DNA from: Nitzschia sp. DOCU1 | Lineage: Eukaryota > Bacillariophyta > Bacillariophyceae > Bacillariales > Bacillariaceae | Assembly (NCBI GenBank): GCA_951394045.1 | Contig: OX595985.1 | Span: forward strand, 4,774,001-4,838,000 | Reading direction: 5' to 3' | DNA: 64,000 nucleotides | In this document: in pieces, positions 20,336 to 30,773 of the stretch | How the letters are laid out: each line of letters begins with the position of its first letter | Numbering within the stretch: the stretch's first letter is position 1 | Notes under the pieces: model-generated | The model's input: only the letters and a program-made list of their open reading frames with translations | The model's database searches: none | What the model was told of the DNA's origin: nothing | Translations under genes and position numbers: made by a program

Positions 20336-21293
20336 TTTGCTTCGTAGTCGTCTGTACCGTAGGGCATACTCTGTTGGCCGAAATAATCTGTCCCCTGAAA
20401 CACGGCTCCAGTCTCAAACAGCTCGTTGCGTTGTCTTCGTCAATGTCCGCTGTGCTGCTTCGAGGCTTATACGCCATCGTCGCGCCAGCTGGTCAGCGGT
20501 CACAAGCGTAGATTTTGGCACCGTTTTCATCCCAGAAAGCGTGGCCATTACCCTGTCCCCTAAAGCGGAGGCGAGAGCAAGGTTGTGAAATGCAGAGCAG
20601 ATACGTTCTTCAGCCTGTAGAAACGAAGAAACAGAAAGCAGATGTGTAGTATGCGTGGCCGAAATCGCGTTAAAATAGGAATCTCCACCGACTTGTCGCC
20701 AAAGATGCTCCTCCACGAGATTCGAATTTGAATCCGATGGCCTCCATTCCAACTCGCTGGTCATATGGACATGTGTGTAGTTGATGGGATCTGTAGCCTT
20801 GGCACGAGTCGGTTTCCTGACGTGGAAATATGAAAAGGGCTTGTCGTGTTGTAGTGGGATGTGTAGACCGCTCTTGGGATCCAAAATACTGTGATCAGTG
20901 GCCGCCTGCTTATCCGGGGAAATGCGTTGCAAAGCCACGTCATTTACAATGATTTGGTTTTCCCTCAGTTGGTCAGGGCACAAGAGATGACAGGACATAT
21001 TAGGTAGGACGAGTGCATGATCAAAAAGAAGGATGTAAGTGTGCATAGTTACCGGGCAATCATAGGCCACGGCCACGAGGGCCTCGATAACATTCCTGAT
21101 CGGCTCCATACTTTCATGAAAGCCGCTGACGTTGATGTTGGTGTTGTAGGTGTGAAGGACAAAACAATGTTCGTGCACATGTGTTGGCGTGTGAATCCAA
21201 TTCGCAACGAGATACGAGAGTGTGTGTGTTAGACGAGTAAGATGCAACGATTCGCCATAGCCATGAAATGCCACGATGTTGTGGGTGGGTGTA
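20336..21293 (-). pseudogene. Copia C protease and pre-integrase region
   Basis: Directly after the gag stop, in the same frame, lies ELDSHANTC, the aspartic protease motif with D-S-H in place of D-T-G that is found in this copia lineage. A frameshift follows near 21180, after which the 286-residue frame 21274-20414 continues with pre-integrase sequence ending in a segment (DQLARRWRISLEAAQRTL) that precedes integrase in the family. Confidence 0.65.
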
Positions 21294-22921
21294 TCAATCT
21301 TTCTTTCGCCGAGTCATGGAAGACGCAACATGGCTGTTGTCCACGCTCATAGTGGGGCTGGAAATTTCACTCTGTTGACCGGTTGAAATGGTGGTAGGCG
21401 TTTCATCCGACTTTGCACTCGACATGTTGCGATTTCCCGCCTTGCGCTTCAAATCCATCACATAATCCTTTTCTTCTTTCGTGAACGTGTTCCAGATGGC
21501 AAAGGGATATGAGCCGTTATTCAATAAATGGCCTGATTCGGAAAATCTTCCTCCGCCTCTTCCTCGACCTCGACCACCTGTACCACCACCTCTTCCAAAA
21601 CCTCGTCCTCGGCCTCTTCCACCACGTCCTCGTGCCTGATGTCCGCTGCCTCGTCCGTCGCCACCTGAGCTAGTAGTGCTCGAAATATTCCTTGGGGGCG
21701 CCGCTTTCACCATACTCTCCGCGGCGTCAAGTTGGCCTCCAAGATAATCAATGGCTTGTTGATAATTCGCCAACAGCGTAGCATTCGAGAAAACAACTCC
21801 CTTTGCGACGGCAAGGCGCTCGTCCGTGATACGGGACAGCAAATTTCGTACCTTGGCCTCATCTGTACGGCCTTCTCCGTATGCCTCCAGGTCAGCAAAA
21901 GCACTCTTATGACGTGCAATGAAACCATCCCATTGAAAATTCCGAGCCTTGCCATTCCAAAAGATAGTGTTCAGGGTATTTTCCGCCTTATTCTTTACCT
22001 GACTGATGTGCGAGGCACCAGCATACTGCGCCTTGAAAGATAGATAAGCGGCGCGTCCATCTTTGGTGCGATCAAACTGTTTAACAAACGCCCATGCATC
22101 AGTGCCATGAGTAACATGGCGCATGAGGTTGAACACCGTTTCATTGTCAATCTGGTAAGTGTCACCGGTGTGGTGAGCACGACGAACCAATTCGGAGCGA
22201 AAGGTGGGATTTCCAAAACCAGGGTCAGTGGCAGGCAACTGAACTTCGGGGCGAATGACATACTCCAGGGGAGTCCCTTCGGTTCCATAGGAAGAGCCAA
22301 TCCAAGATTCAATGTCTTCGAAGCAAGCATCGGTAATAGCATCTCGTAGGTCAGCTTTTCCGAGCTTGTTCTCAACGTCGGGGTACCAATTGTACCACTC
22401 GCCCAAGTCGTTCTTGAATGGTAGCAATGTTGGGACTTCTAATTTCTTCGTCTCGGTAGGAAAGGCAACTTTATGTTGACTAACATCTTTTGTGGCCAAT
22501 GCCGGAAGGACATGTTTCAAATAGTCTGTATCCAATGAGATAGAAGTGTTCACACGGGAAAAATCCACCACATGCTGGAGCCTGTTGGCCCTGGTAGGGA
22601 GTTGTAGGGTTGGAAAGTCGTCACCAAGTTTTGACACAGCCTCGGAACCAGTGATGGAGGACAAATCAGCAAAACAGGCAGCGCCCAAGATCTCGACAAG
22701 GAATTTATCGAGTTCTTCCAACGCAACAACATTTTTGGTGGGGTCATATGTAGATCCCAACACAATGGAAGCAATGATTTTCAACTCACGCAACACAAAC
22801 TTTGCCTCGTCGTCATAACTGGATGGGGCCAGACGGCGGTCAACCACAACACTACCGTGTTAGTACGGAGTACGGCAGGAGTTACGACAGAGTTAGCAAT
22901 GTTGCGTTCGGGAGTTGACAT
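21294..22921 (-). pseudogene. Copia C gag, one frameshift
   Basis: The likely ATG is at 22921 (MSTPERN start); a one-base shift near 22850 joins it to a 517-residue frame ending in TGA at 21294-21296. The protein has the helical gag core and a Gly/Arg-rich tail (GRGGRGRGRGFGRGGG, nt about 21550-21640) that may bind RNA in place of a zinc knuckle. The stop is in frame with the protease downstream. Confidence 0.7.
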
Positions 22922-23055
22922 CGTTACAGGGGAACCAAGGGGTAAAAAGCAAAAGCGCTGTTAATCGTCAGGATGAAAAACTATGCTATCATTATCTCTA
23001 TCGTCATTGGGGAGATGGATGGATGTGAGAGGCTCAGAGAAGGATGATGTGATAC

Positions 23056-23197
23056 GCGAGCCGCCTCCATTTCTTCCGGCAGCTCGCTCTACTAGGAACC
23101 GCTACGCTTCTATTGTCACTCTGTTGGCAATTGGCGTGTTTACTAGAAGTGGGTTCCGCACGCGCGCGAATCGACCCCTTCGAGTGAACTTTTTCTC
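23056..23197 (-). repeat. Single B repeat of DIRS copy B
   Basis: Complement of this segment aligns with the B unit of copy A from GGAGAAAAA to GGCGGCTCGCG, with substitutions and small indels. Confidence 0.8.
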
Positions 23198-23228
23198 CAT
23201 CTAGGCCATGGCAGGGTGGTGGTTGGGG

Positions 23229-24296
23229 TTAAGGGAGGTTTGCGAGAATTGCGGGGGCAAGCGGATCCGTGGTGTCTGCTTGCGTATGGAAGTATCGCAT
23301 GACTTCATCAGAGCGCCATCGTCCAACTAGTTTGATCAAGGTGACGTCGACTTTGGCATTCAGTAGGGCGGTGGCAGCGGTGGCGCGGAGGGCTCCAACG
23401 GAGACTTCCACGTCGAGGCGGCGGGCCTGTGCATAAATTTTTAGCAAGGCGGTTATTTGGGAGTCCGTGATCGAGCGGGCCCGGCCCGAGGCATCAAAGA
23501 AGCGGTGCAACGGCGTGTCGGCAGCCGCATTTTTATTTCTCATTTCTTTGACTCTTCGAATCAGGGCTTGGACTGGGCAGCACTTGGGATCCTCTGTGCG
23601 TGAGGCCCAGATGTCTTCTCCCATGATTCCATTCTTCTGGAGCTCGAAGTGGAGGTTTGCCTTTTCCGCTTGGTCGAGCTCGTCCAACGGGATGGTTGTT
23701 GCGGGTTTTGTCCGTCCGCCGGGTATTTTGAACTTGACGTCTTGGAGTCGAAAGGGGCGCTGGTCCTTGTGCGAAGTCCTGAGGTACTCGCTTGGACGCA
23801 GGAGCCAGAAGACTCCAATCCACAGGAGGTCGGCGCAGACGTGGTGGTGGTGTCTTGCAGAGGCCCAGGCGGCCGTCGTGAAGTCTTCAAGCACGACGCG
23901 TGGGATCGGTTTCTTTCGTTTTGACGGGGGGTCCTGCTTTTTCCAGGCGGCAATCTGCCTGGTGATTCGGTGGTCGATGCGTCCGGTGCTGTCTTTGCGG
24001 GGGTCGGGGGTCCCCAATACGGCCATCATCTGCGCCACCTGACGTAGGGCATCTTCCGCCGTTCGAGCGCGGACCTGCTGCCCAGAGGGTGCTGTCCGTC
24101 CATCGCGGTATCGGCGCATGAAGATTTGGAGGATCGGAATGGGGTCGGCTCTGTCAGTGAGCAGAGGGTTGAGGCGGTAGCGGTGGCAGAACTCGGTCCA
24201 TAGCTCCCAGTTGGTGCTTTGTGCCTGGGCACGTCGCGAAGTGACACCGTGTTGGACTTCTGCTGCAATAGTGCGGATGTCAGCCTCAAGTTCCAT
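23229..24296 (-). CDS. DIRS copy B tyrosine recombinase
   Basis: 355 residues, the same length as in copy A. Catalytic motifs are LLRPSEYLR, ALRATAATALLNA, VGRWRS and MRYFHTQ. The start overlaps the reverse transcriptase end by about 270 bases in another frame, a compact arrangement usual for these elements. Unbroken, so it may be functional. Confidence 0.88.
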   Translation of the reverse strand: MELEADIRTIAAEVQHGVTSRRAQAQSTNWELWTEFCHRYRLNPLLTDRADPIPILQIFMRRYRDGRTAPSGQQVRARTAEDALRQVAQMMAVLGTPDPRKDSTGRIDHRITRQIAAWKKQDPPSKRKKPIPRVVLEDFTTAAWASARHHHHVCADLLWIGVFWLLRPSEYLRTSHKDQRPFRLQDVKFKIPGGRTKPATTIPLDELDQAEKANLHFELQKNGIMGEDIWASRTEDPKCCPVQALIRRVKEMRNKNAAADTPLHRFFDASGRARSITDSQITALLKIYAQARRLDVEVSVGALRATAATALLNAKVDVTLIKLVGRWRSDEVMRYFHTQADTTDPLAPAILANLP

Positions 24297-26275
24297 TCTT
24301 TCGGGACTTGGCAGAGTCTCCAGGAGGTCGCCTGCGGGTATTTAGAGTTAAAATAGGTTAGAAATTGCGCGTCGTCCAACTCCCATAGTCGGCTGGCATC
24401 GTCCGCCATCTTGTTGTCCTCTCCAGCGATGTGATTCCATGTGATCACAGCTCTGTGCTGGCGAGTCAGTAGGGCAGCCTGTCTCAGCAGGTAGGCGGCC
24501 GGCTTAGTCGTAGTAGTTGAGCCTTTTACTCGCCAAACTACCGCATTCGTGTTGTCGGCAAGGCTGTGTAGTGTTTCGCCGTATATTTCGCCCGCGCCGG
24601 CTCTTACCGCTTGGTGCGCAATGGTCGCTGCCGTCTCAAGATCGGATATCGAAACCGACCCCCGGGGGTTCTTGCTGGACACCATTCTGTTTTGTATCGA
24701 CAATGGAAAACATTGCCGCCACACTAGTGCTTGCCCATCCGCTGTGAACCACACTCCCCCCATTCCTTTCTTGGCTGCGTCGCTGGCTCCAATATCTTGT
24801 GGTACACCGGGGACTAGCTCTTCTAGTAGAGTAGGTTCAGGATCCTTTAGGAGATCCTGGAAAGTGCGAAGTTGCTCTTGGACCGCTCCGGTCATTCGTA
24901 CTCTATTTTCGTCGCCTTGGTGCCTCGCGGCACGCAACAGCGAAAATTGTCCTAGCGCACCAGGCATGCCAGCGACGAGGCTTTGAAGCTGCCCCGTTAG
25001 GCTGTCCCACTTGGTGTGCCCGCCTCTTTTGGATGACAAGGCTTCTTCTATCGCCGCTAGAGCCTTGTCTCGTCGGTGCTTAGCCGTGTGCAGCGTTTTG
25101 GATTTCGTGCCAAAATCCCATCCCAAGAATCGCTTTTTATTTTGGGCCGCCGCATCTCCCTTATCCAGCTTACTTTGGGAGATGGGCTCCTTTCGAAACT
25201 CGGGGTCCCGTTGGTCATTTGGACGGAAGACTTTGTCGATGTTGTGTAGCACCGTTCGTCTCTGGTTGGTAACCGGGTTTCGTGGGTGGTCTTGGCCGAC
25301 TCCACAAAAATCGTCGACGAAGACGTCCACTGTAGCTAGCGGCCGCTTGTAAAGTAGTGGCCTGTGTGACCTTGTGACCTTCCTCTGAGGTTGGTCGTCA
25401 TCCCCTAGCTCGTCGTTTGCAATGAAATCGTCCTTTCCCGCTTGTCCTTCCAGCCGATGAGGCGGGTAGCGTTTCCCAATTTGCAAATCTGCATTTGCCA
25501 GATCGCACGCCGTTTCTGTGAAAGCACAGAACCATGGCGGGGATTCAGTCCAGCCCATCGGCAACGTTAAGGGGAACGCGACCATAGGTTCTTCGCCAAC
25601 TACGCCCGGGGGCAATAATACACCAAGTTTGATAGAGCTGGTGTTAGCCACCGGAATACGGTAAAACCCGTCGGAGATATCAATCTTGTACCCAAGAACT
25701 GGGCCGAAGGCGGGGTTTGAGAAAGCAATATTGTCGGTGAGTCGTTCCTGCGCTTTACCGAACTGCATGGCTGATTGCGGGGCTTGTCGCACGGTCTCGG
25801 CGTTTACTCCATAAAAACTATAGTCCACAATGATGCGTGGTCTCCTCTCTCGTTGGGGCACTACTCCCAGGGGCGATAGCCTGAGGCCTGGTTCATCCTT
25901 TACCAAATCGTATGGTAGGATCATCCAGAAGCCTTTCTTGCAGAAATCCGTAAATTCCTCTCTTAGAAAGTCGGCATGGTCTAGTGCAGATCGATGGGGC
26001 CCCCTGCTAAGGCGGGAGTCCAATGTGTCGCGACTCCACGGTTCCGTCTGTAGTGTGACGGGCACTCCGTTTCGTCGGACTCGTTCGAGCAGCGGAGCTG
26101 CGGGGTGAGGGAGCTTGTCGATGTCGTTCTGGATGTCTGAACGGCCGCGCATGTCGTTGCAGGTACGATGCCAGCCATGCTTAGTGTATAGACAGGTAGC
26201 CCGATCAACATACTCACCTATAATAGCTTCATTCGAGGAGTTAGCGCTGGTATGTTGAGGAGGCGGTCTGCAAGC
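24026..26275 (-). CDS. DIRS copy B reverse transcriptase / RNase H
   Basis: The ATG at 26152 gives 708 residues, but the frame is open further upstream to the TGA homologous to the gag stop of copy A (about 26299), and the upstream part is conserved with copy A (GEYVDRA...HGWHR). Motifs are KIDISDGFYRIPV, VFVDDFCG, GASDAAKKGMGG, HSLADNTNAV and AGEDNKMADDASRL. All acidic catalytic residues are retained. Confidence 0.88.
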   Translation of the reverse strand, partial: ACRPPPQHTSANSSNEAIIGEYVDRATCLYTKHGWHRTCNDMRGRSDIQNDIDKLPHPAAPLLERVRRNGVPVTLQTEPWSRDTLDSRLSRGPHRSALDHADFLREEFTDFCKKGFWMILPYDLVKDEPGLRLSPLGVVPQRERRPRIIVDYSFYGVNAETVRQAPQSAMQFGKAQERLTDNIAFSNPAFGPVLGYKIDISDGFYRIPVANTSSIKLGVLLPPGVVGEEPMVAFPLTLPMGWTESPPWFCAFTETACDLANADLQIGKRYPPHRLEGQAGKDDFIANDELGDDDQPQRKVTRSHRPLLYKRPLATVDVFVDDFCGVGQDHPRNPVTNQRRTVLHNIDKVFRPNDQRDPEFRKEPISQSKLDKGDAAAQNKKRFLGWDFGTKSKTLHTAKHRRDKALAAIEEALSSKRGGHTKWDSLTGQLQSLVAGMPGALGQFSLLRAARHQGDENRVRMTGAVQEQLRTFQDLLKDPEPTLLEELVPGVPQDIGASDAAKKGMGGVWFTADGQALVWRQCFPLSIQNRMVSSKNPRGSVSISDLETAATIAHQAVRAGAGEIYGETLHSLADNTNAVVWRVKGSTTTTKPAAYLLRQAALLTRQHRAVITWNHIAGEDNKMADDASRLWELDDAQFLTYFNSKYPQATSWRLCQVPKEWNLRLTSALLQQKSNTVSLRDVPRHKAPTGSYGPSSATATASTLCSLTEPTPFRSSKSSCADTAMDGQHPLGSRSALERRKMPYVRWRR

Positions 26276-26283
26276 GGCGGCTC

Positions 26284-28470
26284 CTACAAGCGTAGGTGTC
26301 GCCGCTCGACCGCTCTCTCAGGCGCTTCCTCCGGTAGTAGCAGCTCGTCTACTGCTACCTTCTCTCGTGGCTCGAAGCGCCAAACCAGCTTCGATCCAAT
26401 CCTTGAGCGTCGTCGGGGGCCGTGAGAGGCTGCGCGTCCGCACCCCGTGAAGCACTGCCCCCTGACGTGCCAGGAGAGGCATGCCACCTTTCCGTTGGAC
26501 AGGCGAGGCGGCGCCGCCTCGGCCGAACCTTCTGGCGCGATGGCGCGGAGGAACTTCTTGATGGTTCCAAAGGTGTCTCCAAGGGCCTTTAGCTCCGCGT
26601 CCACGGCGTCATTCTTGGCCTGCGTTTGATTGTCCGGCGAACCGGCGATTGAGATCACGCTGTTGGCCGGCGAGGTCGCCACCGATACCGGATTGGACCG
26701 GGTCCCAGTGGCGCGTCCGGTTCCGGGACTGGCCTGGCCAGAGGCCTGGCCCAGGCCCGCTGGACGGTAGGCGAGGGGCAACGTGGGTGGCATCCATGCG
26801 ACGCGACGTACGTTGCTTTGCAGATCAAAAAATCTGGGCACGTCGACGTGGCCCCGAGGGGTGGCTACGCAACGCTCCCAGTAGTCTTGGAGTTCGCTGC
26901 AAATGGCGCAGAGATACTTGATGTAGATCAGGCCTCTCCCGCCGTGGTCCCCATCCAGGTCTCCTAGGCGATTTTCCACTCCTCTCCAGCCTTCCACAAT
27001 CTCTCGATTGAAGGTTTGGAAGATGGCGGAGTTTCGCCCTGCTACCACAGCCAGCAACACAGCGAAGGCTTCCAAGGTCTTGCGTGTGGCTCTCTCGCTT
27101 GTCGGGAACAAGATGGCCTTCGCCCTCTGTAGTTCCCTAACGTCGCTGAGTTGCGCCGCGTTTGAGCCACCTTCCAGCAACATCTGCTGTTCTTCCAGTA
27201 GACGGCGCGCTTGGGTGCCACGTTCGTTTCCCGCGAGGACCAGGAAAGGGTTTATGCCACGCTCTGGCACGTAATCCGTGGGTGCACGGAACTCCAGACG
27301 TTCGAGAGTTCCCCAGATCTCGGTGGTGGCGAGAGGGGTCTCATAGTGCAACTCGTTGGCTGTAGTGTCGAAGAGAGCTTGGAGAACGGCAAGTCTCTCG
27401 CTCTTTCCGGCATTCGCCATTGCCCCGTAGAGGCTGGGCAGCTGTTCTTCCGTTTCACAACGGGTAAGGCTAAGCAGAGTAGCCAAGGTGATCTTCCACT
27501 TGCTGCTGGGTTTCTTCGCGACGTCACCTTCGTCGGCTCGTCCTTGGGGTTGCTGTGCGGCCATGATCTCCGCCCAGATACGAAGCATTTCGACGCTGGT
27601 GTCATTTCCAGCAGCGGGGCTACGTTCGGCAGTACTGGGCGCGGGCGCGACCGCCGGTCGGTTCCATGCGGGCAAGTCCGAGTTAACGATGGCGACCAAG
27701 CGGTTCATCAACTCGGCGTCCATGTTCACAGCCGACGGCGGCGTAGAGCGTTCTACTCTGACGCGGCCTCCGGCAGTGCCAACGACACGCAACCAATCCT
27801 GGATGGGAGAGAAGACAGTGCGCTGTTCGGGCGTCAGAGTCTGAAGGTAGGAGTCTAGCTGGACGATCAGCTGACCCACTTTAAGCTCAGACTGGCACAG
27901 ATGGGAAGCGACCTGAGGAGGCAGGTACATCCCGTGGCGAGTCCTCACCGTATCGAAGACACTTTCGGGAGCGTCGTTTGGTACGGCTTCGAGCGGGACG
28001 TCAGCGCCATCGTTCTCCGTGTAGTGCAACACATAGTTTGCCCACGGATGAACCTTCACGTCGCCGCCCAGCACATCGAACAACTTTGCTGGCAAGTACA
28101 CAGCCGGGGGCACTTGAGCGCCGATGACGTCCATCTTGAACATCACGACCTTGTCATGCCATTCGCGTGAGTTAGGGGTTCCCATAGCTTGGGGGAACAC
28201 CATGGCGCGATGGTAGAAGATCACCGGCGCCACGTCCTTCGAGACAGAAACGTAAACGTGGGGCATCTCATCCCAAGTGCGTTTCACTTCGTCGTAGAGC
28301 GCGGCTCCGGATTTCCAAGTAGTTTCGTCAGTGGTGCTGAAGAGTTGGTACACACCACCTTGATCCCCGAAACGAGCGTCGCGCCAGTCGACGCCTTCGT
28401 AAAGAGAATGGTAAGTGGTCGGAGCCTCGACTAGCGAGGCAGCGGCTTCGGCAAAACGGACCATTATCAC
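26284..28470 (-). CDS. DIRS copy B gag
   Basis: A 728-residue open frame; the N-terminus MVRFAEAAASLVEAP matches copy A. Near residues 663-682 it carries a C-x8-C-x3-C-x5-H cluster (CLSWHVRGQC...GC...H), the likely nucleic-acid-binding motif. Just after this cluster a one-base shift in a C-run near 26420 throws the last 40 or so residues out of the frame used by copy A; in the unshifted frame a GCC-TGA-GAG stop appears at the same place as in copy A. Confidence 0.85.
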   Translation of the reverse strand: MIMVRFAEAAASLVEAPTTYHSLYEGVDWRDARFGDQGGVYQLFSTTDETTWKSGAALYDEVKRTWDEMPHVYVSVSKDVAPVIFYHRAMVFPQAMGTPNSREWHDKVVMFKMDVIGAQVPPAVYLPAKLFDVLGGDVKVHPWANYVLHYTENDGADVPLEAVPNDAPESVFDTVRTRHGMYLPPQVASHLCQSELKVGQLIVQLDSYLQTLTPEQRTVFSPIQDWLRVVGTAGGRVRVERSTPPSAVNMDAELMNRLVAIVNSDLPAWNRPAVAPAPSTAERSPAAGNDTSVEMLRIWAEIMAAQQPQGRADEGDVAKKPSSKWKITLATLLSLTRCETEEQLPSLYGAMANAGKSERLAVLQALFDTTANELHYETPLATTEIWGTLERLEFRAPTDYVPERGINPFLVLAGNERGTQARRLLEEQQMLLEGGSNAAQLSDVRELQRAKAILFPTSERATRKTLEAFAVLLAVVAGRNSAIFQTFNREIVEGWRGVENRLGDLDGDHGGRGLIYIKYLCAICSELQDYWERCVATPRGHVDVPRFFDLQSNVRRVAWMPPTLPLAYRPAGLGQASGQASPGTGRATGTRSNPVSVATSPANSVISIAGSPDNQTQAKNDAVDAELKALGDTFGTIKKFLRAIAPEGSAEAAPPRLSNGKVACLSWHVRGQCFTGCGRAASHGPRRRSRIGSKLVWRFEPREKVAVDELLLPEEAPERAVERRHLRL

Positions 28471-28471
28471 A

Positions 28472-28709
28472 GTTAATCAATCGTAAACTATTGTCTGCTA
28501 GTGTCAGCTTGGAATCAAGCTTCTCTTCCCAGTTCTTGCTATCGATAGCAAGAAGAAAAAGTTTATGGTTGCTGTCGTTCAACACGTAGTATCGTCTTCT
28601 CCTACCTCGTCCTTTCTTCCTTTTAGTAGGGCGGTAGATGGGGTAGTTCGAAATTCGATCCGGGTTCCCCGGTCCCTTCGCCGTCCGTTCACTTCGCGGT
28701 TACTAGCAG
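28472..28709 (-). repeat. A repeat of DIRS copy B
   Basis: Complement aligns with the 240-bp A unit of copy A from CTGCTAGTAACCGCG to just before the gag ATG; contains the same 22-bp palindrome at 28533-28554. Confidence 0.85.
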
Positions 28710-30527
28710 TCAGTCGACCCTGGATGTAGTCCAGTGAGTCAATCCTGACAGCAACACAACAACAACAAAAAGCAACACAAAAGATTGTTATATCAAACAA
28801 CCAACTCCATGACGGTGCATTTTTTTAAATACTATGTGTATCTTTAATGCTTGTTGATTTGCGTTGATGCCACATGATTTCCTCGCATTTTGTCAATGCT
28901 GTCATAACGTATCCTCATCTTTTACCAATTGCCTGATGGACACAAGAAACATACTCCTGTTACAATGACAACATTTCGACGACTATTCTTTTTTGCTGCC
29001 TTGTCTGGGCTGATGACAGCATTAATACCCCCCATTCTCGTTCAGCCCCATATTTTCTCGCGCTCTGTACATGGCGGTGGGGAATGATGAAGATGGTTTA
29101 CCCTCCAATCAGCCATAGGACGCTCTTCTGGGACAAAAGTCATTATGGAAAAATGTGGTTGAAAGGTGCAGATCACATTGCCATGATGGGCATTGTAGAA
29201 TGAACCAAGACAGCGATACTGGCAGAGTGTGAGCAACAGACGGATTATATGAACTTTTGGATTCATTAGAGGACTTTACAGAAGACGATGGATTGGTTTC
29301 CATGGACAACCGAGGAAGCATGGTTGAACTGGCCACTGAGATCAAGAATTTTCAGCAACAGTATTCCAACCTTGTACATGGAAAAGTCATCAAGCGTCTT
29401 GACTGTTTTGGGCTAGGGGGAGTTTTGGTGATGGCAAATGTGGGCATCTGCCTAAATGCTGCTTAGTTTTGTTTCGGAGGTACCAGTAGAAGCTAGAAAT
29501 GCTCATTGAGCTACCACATGCGTGAGCATTCCAAAAGAGCCTCCCAGTTCATCATTCGCAATTGAAGTTATCTGGCTTTGCTACTTTGACCGTTGGCCTT
29601 CCTTGAGCCTTGGAAGGCTCAACGAAGGCCAACATGGCTCATGTTTGAATCTTGTCATGACCCACCCAGGCAATGTCTACTAGTATCAAGACAATAAGGG
29701 GGCGCGTAGTGTTTGATATCAGTCTTGCAGATCATACTACTATTAACAAGGAAAGGCTAAATATCTCTCTAGAACAACTAATCTTAGTCGATATGAGCGG
29801 AGCTTGCTTCACTGGAAAATTCGGTGCTATAAATCATATCGCTGGTAGGATCGGTCTCCTTCGAACCCATTTCAAATGCATGAATTGAAGTTTACTAGTG
29901 CAATAGTAGTACCTCTCAGTTCAATTCTTAAAAAAGTCGACATGCTGCTGTGAACCACATCATGACTGCCTCTTCAACTTTTCCTGCACATTGGTACACT
30001 CGAGCAAATCAGCATGTTCCCACTTTATTCGCTGCGCCTTACCCAACCCTTCCCAGTCTTCATACAGCACAAACACTTCCTTGGTCATGTGGTGCTCTGC
30101 CGACTATTTGTTTTTCTATCCAAGAAGAACTCAGCAGCTTGCTTAGTCTCCACATCTTTCCTGATCTTTTTTGCACTTGTGCGATGCGTCTTTCTGCCCT
30201 TCAGGCGAATCAAGTGGAGACAAGCCATAGCCACAGCGGTTTGCCGCAGATGCATCATTCAAGGTATGAAGAAATCGTTGGCTACTAGGAAGGGTTCTAG
30301 CTCATCATAAAGGTTTTCGGCCACGTCCCAGCAACAAAAACACTGCTAAAACAAATCTTTGAGCCTTGTTTGTCATTGAAAGGGGGTTGGCAGTCCAATA
30401 GGTCGTACATTGACTATTCGTCTACAAGATGAGACTTTATTACTATTGAATTAGCTTCATAGCCTCAAAGCCTCTTTTTGTGCTCCAAAGTAAAAGCAAC
30501 GAAAAATAGCAGTCTCTATTCGTAAAG
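28710..30527. other. Intergenic stretch without a recognised gene
   Basis: Several short frames (29257-29466, 29673-29888, 29950-30310) lack any family motif I know. A GAGCCTTGGAAGGCTC palindrome lies near 29603. I see no repeat or RNA gene. Confidence 0.4.
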
Positions 30528-30730
30528 CTATTGTACCTTGGTCGACCGGAACGACCGTTCTAATGTTGAAATCCCAATAAAGCCACCGAACATTGCCAGG
30601 CTCAAGCCAATGGACCCGATAAACTTTTGGGGATCATCAGCCCCATCAACGAACCTGCACATTTCAAAGTGTCTATGGAAAGTACCTGGTCGTAGTGGCA
30701 GTATTTCGGTGTAGCTGGTCCGCTGGGTTG
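30528..30730 (-). other. Possible C-terminal exon of a membrane protein
   Basis: The minus strand reads a 60-residue tail with FVDGADDPQKFIGS followed by a hydrophobic, Gly-rich segment (IGLSLAMFGGFIGI) and a stop at 30528-30530. The single transmembrane-like segment and the clean end suggest real coding sequence, but I cannot name a family. It lies just downstream of the ABCC remnant. Confidence 0.25.
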
Positions 30731-30773
30731 ACTATCAAATGCAAGAGAGTCGACCTATCTCTGGTACAAATCA

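Larger units (their letters stand above)
17167..22921 (-). mobile_element. Copia element C (diatom-type Ty1/copia), decayed
   Basis: Gag and all pol domains are present in order on the minus strand but broken by at least four frameshifts. LTRs were not found: DIRS copy B lies only about 135 bp beyond the gag start, and no repeat of the 3' side is visible. The linker between integrase and reverse transcriptase carries the long NPLLDT...YEVVWANGDVE block typical of copia elements of diatoms and some other algae. Confidence 0.8.
23056..28709 (-). mobile_element. DIRS-like retrotransposon, copy B, with reduced terminal repeats
   Basis: Same family as copy A, on the other strand, with diverged repeats. 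The A unit is at 28472-28709 and one B unit at 23056-23197. No A2 or B2 follows the B unit, so the element has the form A1-genes-B1. Gag, reverse transcriptase/RNase H and recombinase frames are each long and open. It sits next to the 5' side of copia C. Confidence 0.87.

Noticed and set aside
29950..30310. Two overlapping frames of about 100 codons
   Set aside because: No motif, no conserved partner in the window and a length within chance expectation.
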